Source of the DNA: DASQQQ01 sp036390995
GTDB lineage: Bacteria > Actinomycetota > UBA4738 > HRBIN12
Length of the DNA stretch: 12,316 nucleotides
Reading direction: 5' to 3'
Assembly (NCBI GenBank): GCA_036390995.1
Contig: DASWAT010000041.1
Coordinates: forward strand, 1-12,316
Under the pieces are notes generated by a model, which searched no databases, had not been told where the DNA came from, and saw only the letters and a list, made by a program, of their open reading frames with translations. A program made the translations under genes and the position numbers. This document shows, one piece after another, positions 5,886 through 12,316 of this stretch (the first letter of the stretch is position 1; every line of letters begins with the position of its first letter).

Positions 5886-7055
5886 ATGGAGCATCGTCGC
5901 ATCCCGCTTGGGCTCCTGGCAGCCGTGATGCTGCTGGGAGCCGTCCTTCTGCCGGCCACCACGGCGGCCGCAGCGACCACGTACGAGGTCGGCGTCGGCG
6001 GGTTCCTGCAGAACGTCCCGGCCGAATCGATGCGCTTCTTCCCGTCGACGGTCGACGTGCACCAGGGCGACACCCTGCACTTCTCGACCGACGGGTTCCA
6101 CACGGCCACCGCGCTACCGGTGGGCGAGGGGCCGGTCCAGTGGTTCGACGCGAACGCCTCCGGGCCGACCGATCCGTACTCGATCATCCAGACGGATCCC
6201 GACGACGGACCGAACGCCACGAAGTTCAGCACCGCGGTGGCCCTGCCCACCGATCCCACGTGCGGCGGAACAGGCCAGCCCGCCTGCGGCTACGACGGGT
6301 CCGCCCTCCTGAACTCGGGCGTCCCGATCTCGGGTCCCATGGACTTCAGCGTCGGCGTGAACGCCTCGGCGGGAAGCACCTTCTACATGGTCTGCATCAT
6401 CCACGGCCCGAACATGCGGCTGAAGGTGAACGTGGTGGGGGCTTCGGACGCCGCGTCGACGAACGCCGACATCAGGTCCGCGAACCAGGCGGCCGTGAAC
6501 CAGGACCAGGACAGCGCCGAGGCGCTGTTCGCGAAGTACAGCACCCGGCAGACCTGGCACCGCGGACCCGGCGGCACCCGTGTGTGGGATGCGTGGGCCG
6601 GCGTGGACAACCAGCACGTCGTCCTGTACGGGATGTTCCCGCAGCGCTTGCGGATCCGGGAGGGCGACACCGTCCAGTGGCACTTCGACACGCTCGCGTA
6701 CGAGGTCCACACGGTGACGTTCCCGATCGACACGGCCAGGGACATCGTGCGAAACAGCTTCATCCCCGTCTGCGATACGGGCAGCGGTCCGGATGGCCCG
6801 CCGGACCTCGAGGGGCCGCCGTTCTGCAGCGACCCGACCCAGCTCGAGATCCAGCTCGACGATCGGCACACGCCGGAGATCGGCAACGGGGTGTTCCGCG
6901 GGAGCGACCTGGAGAACTCCGGCGTCCGCGGTGCCACGTCATACCTGGGCGACGCGAACTACGACCTGCGGTTCGCGAGGCGGTCGACCGACGGCGCGTT
7001 CAGGTACATCTGCCTGATCCACCCGTTCATGCGTGGCAAGTTGGTCGTGCGGTAG
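5886..7055 (+). CDS. Secreted protein with two cupredoxin domains
   Basis: A 389-residue exported protein with a signal peptide of about 30 residues (hydrophobic core LLAAVMLLGAVLL, cleavage in an Ala-rich stretch) and no lipobox. The mature part is two cupredoxin-like halves. The first (about 32-185) has H72 in GFHTAT and C170, H173, M177 in MVCIIHGPNM. The second (about 245-389) has H275 in EVHTVTF and C376, H379, M382 in YICLIHPFMRG. Each half also has one extra Cys pair (C126/C134 and C296/C314) that could form a disulphide in the long loop between the ligand His and Cys, supporting descent from a duplication. The second site has amicyanin spacing; the first has one extra residue between His and Met. 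Both could bind type 1 copper, which suggests electron transfer or copper binding. ATG 5886 has a GAGGGGGG ribosome site nine bases upstream; an ATG at 5832 has none and would spoil the signal peptide. Confidence 0.82.
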   Translation: MEHRRIPLGLLAAVMLLGAVLLPATTAAAATTYEVGVGGFLQNVPAESMRFFPSTVDVHQGDTLHFSTDGFHTATALPVGEGPVQWFDANASGPTDPYSIIQTDPDDGPNATKFSTAVALPTDPTCGGTGQPACGYDGSALLNSGVPISGPMDFSVGVNASAGSTFYMVCIIHGPNMRLKVNVVGASDAASTNADIRSANQAAVNQDQDSAEALFAKYSTRQTWHRGPGGTRVWDAWAGVDNQHVVLYGMFPQRLRIREGDTVQWHFDTLAYEVHTVTFPIDTARDIVRNSFIPVCDTGSGPDGPPDLEGPPFCSDPTQLEIQLDDRHTPEIGNGVFRGSDLENSGVRGATSYLGDANYDLRFARRSTDGAFRYICLIHPFMRGKLVVR

Positions 7056-7074
7056 GCGGGGCGCACACGAGGTT

Positions 7075-7103
7075 CGAGGGGCCGGGCGAAGCTCGGCCCC
7101 TCG
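7075..7103. terminator. Strong hairpin between cupredoxin and pup genes
   Basis: CGAGGGGCCG (7075-7084) pairs perfectly with CGGCCCCTCG (7094-7103). A G-T and two G-C pairs extend the stem inwards to a GAA loop, 13 pairs in all. It lies in the 71-base gap between two convergent genes and would fold from either strand, so a bidirectional terminator is the likely role. No T tract follows on either side. Confidence 0.65.
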
Positions 7104-7126
7104 CGTCCGCGGGGCTCGAACCGGCG

Positions 7127-7336
7127 CTACTGGCCACCCTTCTGCACGTAGCCCTGGACGAACTCCTCGGCGTTCTCCTCCAGCACGGAGTCGATCTCGT
7201 CGAGCAGCTCATCGAGGTCGTGCTTCAGGTCCTCCTTGGCGGACGCGCGCTCGACGCGCTCCGTGTCGGCCGCGTCCACCTCGTCAGCCTCGCGGCGGTG
7301 ATGGTGCGTCCGCTTCTCGGTGATCCGCCCACCCAT
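7127..7336 (-). CDS. pup: Prokaryotic ubiquitin-like protein Pup
   Basis: A 69-residue protein with an unmistakable Pup C-terminus: LDELLDEIDSVLEENAEEF, then YVQKGGQ. In Pup systems the final Gln is deamidated to Glu by Dop, and PafA then links it to lysines of target proteins. The acidic helical part (about 36-60) binds the Mpa/ARC ATPase, which feeds tagged proteins to the proteasome. The N-terminal third is charged and probably disordered, with a three-His run at 11-13. ATG 7334-7336 has a GGAGG ribosome site six bases upstream; the frame stays open further upstream but is not Pup-like there. Pup is usually encoded with dop, prcB, prcA and pafA; none is in this window, so this copy is separated from the rest of the machinery at least on this stretch. 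Confidence 0.95.
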   Translation of the reverse strand: MGGRITEKRTHHHRREADEVDAADTERVERASAKEDLKHDLDELLDEIDSVLEENAEEFVQGYVQKGGQ

Positions 7337-7505
7337 CGCATACCTCCGATGATGGGGTGTCGGCATCCGGCCGCCGAGATGACATGACCCCGAGTGACCA
7401 TTCCGGGATGGGCCGTCGGGGCCCGCGCCGGCTCCGCGTGGGATGTTCGACTTGTGCGACCGGTGCCCGATGGCGTCAACTACCCCCGTGAGGCGTTCGG
7501 GGAGG

Positions 7506-7519
7506 GCCGGGCGCCCGGC
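7506..7519. promoter_or_regulatory. Perfect 14-base palindrome before a ribosome binding site
   Basis: GCCGGGCGCCCGGC reads the same on both strands and ends one base before the AAGGGAGGA ribosome site of the Lrp-like gene. It could be an operator or an RNA hairpin limiting translation. Its all-G/C content makes chance occurrence plausible in this genome. Confidence 0.25.
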
Positions 7520-7532
7520 GAAGGGAGGAACC

Positions 7533-8102
7533 ATGGAGGACGTGTACGTCTTCTCCGAGGATGCCCCTTACGACCTGATCGACGGCATCCGCGAATCAGG
7601 GATGATGCCGAGGGGCCTCCGGTACGCGGCGTCCGTCACGGGCCCGTGGCGACTGTTCGGGATCTACGAGATGGAGGACCTGTCCCAGCTCCCTGCGTTG
7701 ACGAAGGGTGCGATCGGGTCGGATACCGGTATCTGCGCCACCCGTGGGACCCGGTACCTGAAGAAGAGCGTCTACCATCCCGACTCGGCGTTCGTCCGCA
7801 TCCACGTCGGTTCCATCGACCCCGAGCCCGACGCCGACCAGGCAGAGAAGTTGCTCGAGGAGATCAGGAGCATCGTCAGGGACGAGCGCTATGCGGCCGA
7901 CGAGGAAGGTGAGGCGGAGAGCGTGATGGGCGACTTCGACGTCCTGGCCTACGTGGGCGGGGACGATGCGGACCGGATCGCCCAACGGATCCGGGCGATC
8001 CGTGCCCTGCAGCCCGTTCTGAAGACGGTCTCGCTGCGGGTCATCGACTACGTCTCCACCAGCGAGAGGGCGGCCGACGACCACCGCGTCCGCCCGGCCT
8101 GA
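7533..8102 (+). CDS. Hypothetical protein resembling tandem Lrp/AsnC effector (alpha-beta barrel) domains
   Basis: A 189-residue soluble protein without signal peptide or membrane segment. The last part (about 134-175) runs DFDVLAYVGGDDADRIAQRI, then a segment ending LKTVSLRVIDYV. This resembles the Lrp/AsnC ligand-binding (RAM) fold, where a beta strand, a helix and a strand ending in a Thr-rich turn repeat. Residues about 38-80 (WRLFGIYEMEDLSQLPALTK, then GICATRGTRYLKKS) look like a second, more divergent copy, so the protein may be an internal duplication. There is no helix-turn-helix, so it is not a complete Lrp regulator. An acidic insert lies at about 117-130. ATG 7533 has an excellent AGGGAGGA ribosome site. 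It diverges from pup across 196 bases and its stop lies nine bases from that of the cyclase gene. No specific function is assigned. Confidence 0.75.
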   Translation: MEDVYVFSEDAPYDLIDGIRESGMMPRGLRYAASVTGPWRLFGIYEMEDLSQLPALTKGAIGSDTGICATRGTRYLKKSVYHPDSAFVRIHVGSIDPEPDADQAEKLLEEIRSIVRDERYAADEEGEAESVMGDFDVLAYVGGDDADRIAQRIRAIRALQPVLKTVSLRVIDYVSTSERAADDHRVRPA

Positions 8103-8118
8103 GATCGCCGGTCAGGCC
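8096..8118. terminator. Palindrome joining two facing stop codons
   Basis: GGCCTGA (8096-8102) pairs with TCAGGCC (8112-8118) around a nine-base loop. Each arm contains the TGA stop of one convergent gene, and both genes end with GCC TGA. With only nine bases between the coding regions, this seven-base-pair stem is the only visible candidate for a bidirectional terminator. No T tract is present. Confidence 0.4.
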
Positions 8119-11100
8119 AGACGCTCGCGGAGGTCCGACGCCGTCGCGAGCTCGCGCCGGGATCGCAGGCGCTCCAGGGTCGGCACGGCCAGCTGGAGGT
8201 GCGCCCGGGCCTCGTCGCGGCGCCCCGAGACCAGCAGGGCCCGGGTGACGTCGAGCCTCGTCACCGCGACCTCCCATGCGGCCTCGAGAGCCTCGAACCC
8301 CTCTCCCGCCGACACGAGGAGCTCGGTTGCCCGGGGGTGGTCGCCGGACGCGAGCGCGGCCCGGCCCTCGAGCCGGTCCGCGTACGGCGGGAGTGACACG
8401 ACACCTGCCCACTCGCCGTGCGCCCGCGCGTCGTTCGCGACGGCGGGCGCGTCCCCCCACCGTTCCTCCTCCGCGACGAGCTCGCACCACGCCTCGAGCA
8501 CCTCCTCCCGCCCCTCGCCGGAGTCCGCGATCGCCGGCCGCGTCAGCAGGCCTCGAGCCTCGTCGAACTCCCTCCGCCGGGCGAGCAGCTTGGACCGCCA
8601 CAACGTCCACGCGGTGTCTGGGCTCTCCTCCACCCGCTCGAGCCACTCGATGATCCGCAGGCTTCGGTTCGCCCCCTCCGTGTCCCCCTGGACCTCGTGC
8701 AGGAAGGCGGCCTGGGCCACGTGGACGGCGGCGAACCCGGGCGGCGTGTCCCGACGATCCCCGAGCAGCTCGTCCGCCATGGCGACGTCGGAGAGGAACC
8801 GCTCCCACTCGCCCAACCGGAACGATGCCGCCGCCCGGAAGTCGAGGCAGTAGAGGGCGTACATCGAGGATCTCGACTCGGTCTCGGCGAGCCCACGGTC
8901 GGCGAACCCGAACGCCTCCCGGTACCGTCCCGAGTTCAGCGCCCACCACGCCGCCATCCCGAAGATGTCCCCCACCTCGAAGGGGTCCTCGAGGGAGCCG
9001 GCGAGCTGGAGCCGGCGCCGGAGGGGCTCCTCCATCGGCCCGTACCTGCCCTGGAGGTGGTAGGTCGAGCAGACGGCATCCAGCGCCGCCGAGCCAAGGA
9101 GCGGCCGGCCGAGACGCTGGGCCATGGCGAACCCGTCCTCGCCGATGCGCCGAGCCTCGGCCAGGCTCCGCTGATCCACGCGAGAGACGGCCGACTCGGC
9201 CCGCGGCCAGAACGACCTGGCGATCAGCAGCCGGGCGCGCTCCTCGCTGTCCTCTTCGCCTGCGTGCTCCAGACCGATCCGCAGATAGGGCTCGAGCTGC
9301 TCGGGGGGGATGCGCTGGCGCATCGCGCCCCGACGCCGTGTGGTGATCTCCAGGGCGGCCGCGCACAGCCGGGCGATGTCCCGGGCATCCTCCTCACGGG
9401 CGAGGGTCCCCTGCACGCGGATGTCGATCGCCCGCTTCAGCGCCTTCCACGCCAGGTCCCCTTGGGAGTCGTGGAAGTAGGCGAGCCCCGCCGCCTCGAG
9501 CGCCATCGAGCGCTCCAGATCGTCCGCGGCCAGGTTCAGCGCGCCCTCCGCGAACGTCTGGGCCTTCCCCAGCACGGCCTTGCTGAGGGCGGCCTCGGAG
9601 GCCAGGAGCGTGAACCGGAAGGCCTTGCTCCGGAGCGCCTCCTCCTGGGCCGTATCTCGTCGAGGGTCTTCGGCCATGTCCCGGAGGGCCTCCTGGTAGT
9701 GATGGCTGAGGAGCTCCGCGAACTCCCGAAGTCGCTCCGCGGCTCGCTCCTCGATCCACGCCCCGACGGCGGCGTGGGCACCGGCACGGTCTCGCCGGGG
9801 CAGGCTCTGGTACGCGACGTCCCGTGTCAGCACGTGACGGAAGGCGTACTCACGCTCGCCCCCCATGGTCGACCCGATCCGCGACAGGACGAGGCCGCGG
9901 TCCTCGAGACGTATCAATGCGTCGCCAAGGGCCGGGGCGACCCGATCGTCCGCCTCGAGCAGTTGCTCGACGGCGCCGGACCAGAAGGTCTTCCCCACGA
10001 CCGCGGCCTTCTGCAGGACGCGCTTGTCGCCGGACTCCAGGAGGTCCATCCGCGCCGCCAGCACGCCCTGGACGGTCTCGGGGATATCGAAGTCCTCCAT
10101 CTCCGGAGCCGACGGCGCCTCCCCCGCACCCTGTGCCAACCGGCCTTCGTCCAGGAGGTGGCGGACGATCTCCTCCAGGAAGAACGGGTTGCCGCCCGCG
10201 CGCTGAAGGATGCGACGCCGCAGCGCCGCCGGGAGGCCCCCGCTCCCCAACAGATGGCCCAGGAGCGTGTCGGAGTCGGGTCCGGAGAGCGGCTCGAGGA
10301 GGGCCGAGGAGAAGTTGAGCCGTCCGCCGCCCCACATCGGGCGACGTTCCCGCAGCTCCTGTCGCGAGGGACAGATGAACAGCACCCCGCCCCTCGTGCG
10401 GTCGGCCAGGTCCTCCAGCAGATCCAGGAGCGCGGCGTCGGCCCAATGGATGTCCTCGATCACCGCCACCACGGGCCCCGGCGTGGCCAGCGCGGAGAAG
10501 AACGTCCGCCACGCCTCCTGCGTCTCGGTGCGGATCCGACGAGGATCCGACTCCGGCGACCGGCCGTCCGAACCCTCGATGCCGACGGTGAACGCCAACC
10601 CCCGCAGGACGGTCTCCCGCCGGGACGGCGCCACGTCGGAACCGGCCAGCAGCTCGTCCACGGCGTCCGAGAACTTCGTGAGGACCAGCGCGGGCGGGTC
10701 GTCGTCGAGCACACCGGCATGCGCCTTGAGGATCTCCGCCAGCGGCCAGTAGGTGACGCCGTCGCCGTAGGACAGGCACCGGCCGCGAACGGAGATGAGC
10801 GCGTCCGCCCGTGCCACGGCCCGGCCTTCGAACTCCTCCACCAGGCGCGACTTGCCGACCCCCGCCTCGCCGTAGATCGTGACCAGGTGCGGCCGGCCCT
10901 CTGCCGTCACCCGCTCGAACACCGACTCGAGGAGCGCCAGCTCGCGCTCCCGTCCAACCAAAGGCGCCATCGAGCCTCTGGGCCGCTCCATGGCCGTCGT
11001 TCCGGCGGCCTCGGTCGTCCCTACGTCGAGGAGCTCGAAGACCTGGACCGGCTCCTCCTTGCCCCTCAGCTGCCGGCTCCCGATGTCCTGCAGGGCGACG

Positions 11101-11786
11101 CGGCGAGCCGCCGCCCGGGCCGTTCGCGGTCCGACCAGGACATGCCCGGAGCGAGCCATCTGTTCCAGCCGGGCGGCGACGTTCACCGCGTCTCCGGCCA
11201 CCATGCCCCGGCCCGGAGCCGGAAGCGCCGTGGCCACCACCTCACCGGTGTTCACGCCGATCCGCATGGCCAGCGTGACCCCGTACTCGCGTTCCAGGTC
11301 GCGGTTCAGCGCGTTCAGCCGCGACAGCATCCGCTGCGCCGCGCGGAGGGCTCGCACGGGATCGTCCTCGTGCGCGACCGGGACGCCGAACACGGCCATG
11401 ACCGCGTCACCGATGAACTTCTCGACGGTGCCGCCCTCGGCCTCGATCTCGGCCTGCATCGCGTCGAAGTAGGCCCCCATCACCTCCTTCAGGCGCTCGG
11501 CGTCCAGGCGCTCGCCGAGGCTGGTGGATCCCTCCACGTCGGAGAAGAGGACCGTGACGAGCTTGCGCTCCTCGCCCTCCGTGACGGCGACCTGCACGAC
11601 GGCGCTGCCGCACTCGGGGCAGAAGTGTGCGTCGACGGGCAGCTCGGCTCCGCATGCGTGGCACGAGCCGGAGAACCGGGTGCCGCAGCGCGCGCAGAAC
11701 CGAGCGGACACGAGGTTCTGCGTGCCGCAGGTGGCGCACCGCCGCTCGGCCAGCGTGCCCATGCGCCCGAGTGTAGGGAGAGCCAC
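8112..11786 (-). CDS. Zinc-ribbon class III adenylate/guanylate cyclase with ATPase and helical-repeat domains
   Basis: A 1224-residue cytoplasmic multidomain protein. Two zinc-ribbon knuckle pairs come first: C17/C20 with C31/C34 and C42/C45 with C56/C59. The class III cyclase domain (about 73-255) has metal-binding D83 (FSDVEGST) and D127 (KFIGDAVMAVFG), base-selecting K123 and D199, and transition-state N202 and R206 (VNVAAR), so it should be active; K/D at the selecting positions favours ATP and hence cAMP. An AAA-type ATPase follows, with Walker A GEAGVGKS (306-313), Walker B VVAVIEDIHWAD (439-450) and GGNPFFLEEIV (531-541). From about 680 to the end the protein is Ala/Leu/Glu-rich helices, probably TPR-like. 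No C-terminal LuxR DNA-binding domain is seen. The ATPase and repeats probably sense a ligand or partner. The start is GTG 11786 with a weak AGGA site; ATG 11762, eight codons in, is a serious alternative because TACACT lies seven bases before it as a possible -10 for a leaderless message. Confidence 0.88.
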   Translation of the reverse strand: MALPTLGRMGTLAERRCATCGTQNLVSARFCARCGTRFSGSCHACGAELPVDAHFCPECGSAVVQVAVTEGEERKLVTVLFSDVEGSTSLGERLDAERLKEVMGAYFDAMQAEIEAEGGTVEKFIGDAVMAVFGVPVAHEDDPVRALRAAQRMLSRLNALNRDLEREYGVTLAMRIGVNTGEVVATALPAPGRGMVAGDAVNVAARLEQMARSGHVLVGPRTARAAARRVALQDIGSRQLRGKEEPVQVFELLDVGTTEAAGTTAMERPRGSMAPLVGRERELALLESVFERVTAEGRPHLVTIYGEAGVGKSRLVEEFEGRAVARADALISVRGRCLSYGDGVTYWPLAEILKAHAGVLDDDPPALVLTKFSDAVDELLAGSDVAPSRRETVLRGLAFTVGIEGSDGRSPESDPRRIRTETQEAWRTFFSALATPGPVVAVIEDIHWADAALLDLLEDLADRTRGGVLFICPSRQELRERRPMWGGGRLNFSSALLEPLSGPDSDTLLGHLLGSGGLPAALRRRILQRAGGNPFFLEEIVRHLLDEGRLAQGAGEAPSAPEMEDFDIPETVQGVLAARMDLLESGDKRVLQKAAVVGKTFWSGAVEQLLEADDRVAPALGDALIRLEDRGLVLSRIGSTMGGEREYAFRHVLTRDVAYQSLPRRDRAGAHAAVGAWIEERAAERLREFAELLSHHYQEALRDMAEDPRRDTAQEEALRSKAFRFTLLASEAALSKAVLGKAQTFAEGALNLAADDLERSMALEAAGLAYFHDSQGDLAWKALKRAIDIRVQGTLAREEDARDIARLCAAALEITTRRRGAMRQRIPPEQLEPYLRIGLEHAGEEDSEERARLLIARSFWPRAESAVSRVDQRSLAEARRIGEDGFAMAQRLGRPLLGSAALDAVCSTYHLQGRYGPMEEPLRRRLQLAGSLEDPFEVGDIFGMAAWWALNSGRYREAFGFADRGLAETESRSSMYALYCLDFRAAASFRLGEWERFLSDVAMADELLGDRRDTPPGFAAVHVAQAAFLHEVQGDTEGANRSLRIIEWLERVEESPDTAWTLWRSKLLARRREFDEARGLLTRPAIADSGEGREEVLEAWCELVAEEERWGDAPAVANDARAHGEWAGVVSLPPYADRLEGRAALASGDHPRATELLVSAGEGFEALEAAWEVAVTRLDVTRALLVSGRRDEARAHLQLAVPTLERLRSRRELATASDLRERLA

Positions 11787-11897
11787 CGGTGATTCCTAGA
11801 CCGCCGCTCGCCGGCCGTGGGCAGGGAGCGTTCGGGCGCAACGACAGCGGGCGGCGGCGGCGATCCGAGAAGTCGTATCGTCGGAACGGTCCTGGAG
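11787..11897. other. Divergent intergenic region, cyclase and galT
   Basis: This 111-base gap should carry promoters for both genes. The only -10-like sequence seen for galT is TATCGT (11876-11881), without a matching -35. G/C runs dominate, and no operator or hairpin stands out. Confidence 0.35.
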
Positions 11898-12316
11898 ATG
11901 GAACTTCCCGATCGCACGCATCGCCGGCTGAATCCCCTCAACGGACGGTGGGTCCTCGTCTCGAAGGGGCGGACGGCCCGCCCGTGGCTCGGGAAGGAAG
12001 GATCGCTCCCGTCGGTGCGACGCCCCAGCTACGACCCCGACTGCTACCTGTGTCCGGGCAACGAGCGTGCCGGAGGGCAGCGCAACCCGGGCTTCGAGGG
12101 CACGTTCGTCTTCACCAACGACTTCCCCGGCCTGGACCCAGGCACGCCGGAGGGATCCACGGAGCTACATCCGCTCCTCCAGACGAGGAGCGGTCCGGGT
12201 ACCTGCCGGGTTCTCTGCTTCTCTCCCCGTCACGACCTCGACCTCGCGCTGATGTCGGTACCGGAGATCCACCGGGTGGTCGACCTGTGGTTCGAGCAGA
12301 CGGCCGAGCTCGCCCC
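11898..12316 (+). CDS. galT: Galactose-1-phosphate uridylyltransferase, N-terminal part (cut by window edge)
   Basis: The first 139 or so codons of GalT, running off the right edge. In the Leloir pathway this enzyme swaps UMP between UDP-glucose and galactose-1-phosphate through a uridylylated His. Signatures seen: HRRLNPLNGRWVLVS (8-22), CYLCPGN with zinc-ligand candidates C49 and C52, the N-terminal core FVFTNDFPGLDPG, and VLCFSPRHDLDLALM, which is close to the family consensus. The catalytic His-Pro-His motif lies beyond the edge, so activity cannot be judged. No in-frame ATG or GTG was seen in about 40 bases upstream, so ATG 11898 is the likely start; GGAG abuts it directly, too close to be a normal ribosome site. 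galK or galE might follow outside the window. Confidence 0.92.
   Translation, partial: MELPDRTHRRLNPLNGRWVLVSKGRTARPWLGKEGSLPSVRRPSYDPDCYLCPGNERAGGQRNPGFEGTFVFTNDFPGLDPGTPEGSTELHPLLQTRSGPGTCRVLCFSPRHDLDLALMSVPEIHRVVDLWFEQTAELA

Noticed and set aside
7337..7534. 66-residue upstream extension of pup
   Set aside because: Pup proteins are about 60-70 residues, the extension is not Pup-like, and the GGAGG site lies directly before ATG 7336.
8418..11792. Plus-strand open frame of over 1100 codons opposite the cyclase gene
   Set aside because: The minus strand carries zinc ribbons, a full cyclase active site and Walker motifs. The plus-strand product has no recognisable fold, and its openness is explained by codon bias of the true gene.
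1..12316. Mobile elements, CRISPR arrays, tRNA or rRNA genes
   Set aside because: I found no transposase, integrase, terminal repeats, regularly spaced direct repeats or cloverleaf-like sequences. The vapBC pair is the only accessory-type module.

Overview
The window is about two-thirds G+C and reads as a chromosomal segment of an actinomycete-like bacterium (Actinomycetota). The strongest lineage marker is a clear gene for Pup, the prokaryotic ubiquitin-like protein. A membrane-extended ECF sigma factor, a zinc-ribbon class III cyclase fused to an ATPase, and at least one start codon that looks leaderless fit the same assignment. I see no insertion sequence, phage gene, tRNA, rRNA or CRISPR array. 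The species cannot be told from this window.

Layout, left to right. A minus-strand ECF sigma factor carries its own transmembrane helix and outer domain (45-1631). A 413-base intergenic region follows, then a compact plus-strand cluster of VapB antitoxin, VapC PIN toxin and an RmlC-type sugar epimerase (2045-3231). Convergent to it is a minus-strand fusion of a UPF0158 domain with a minimal nucleotidyltransferase (3311-4102). Divergent from that is a secreted M23 peptidase with a long coiled coil (4231-5304). Two secreted cupredoxins come next: a small amicyanin-like protein (5383-5754) and a two-domain protein with a complete copper-ligand set in each half (5886-7055). A strong hairpin separates these from minus-strand pup (7127-7336). 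Divergent from pup is a plus-strand protein resembling Lrp/AsnC effector domains (7533-8102). It meets, nine bases apart, the end of a 1224-residue minus-strand cyclase/ATPase/helical-repeat protein (8112-11786). The right edge cuts through galT (11898 onward).

How the genes may work together. Most are single transcription units facing in different directions. Only vapB-vapC-rmlC looks like a tight operon. Three proteins act at or outside the membrane: the M23 hydrolase and the two cupredoxins, which share copper chemistry and are adjacent. Three look like signalling or regulatory parts: the tethered sigma factor, the cyclase and the Lrp-like protein. RmlC and GalT both act on nucleotide-sugar pathways but sit 9 kb apart, and no other member of either pathway is present here.

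The least ordinary items are the UPF0158-nucleotidyltransferase fusion, the one-protein sigma/sensor, the duplicated cupredoxin, the epimerase behind vapBC, and a pup gene standing apart from dop, prcBA and pafA. No multi-gene system that I could confidently call new was found.
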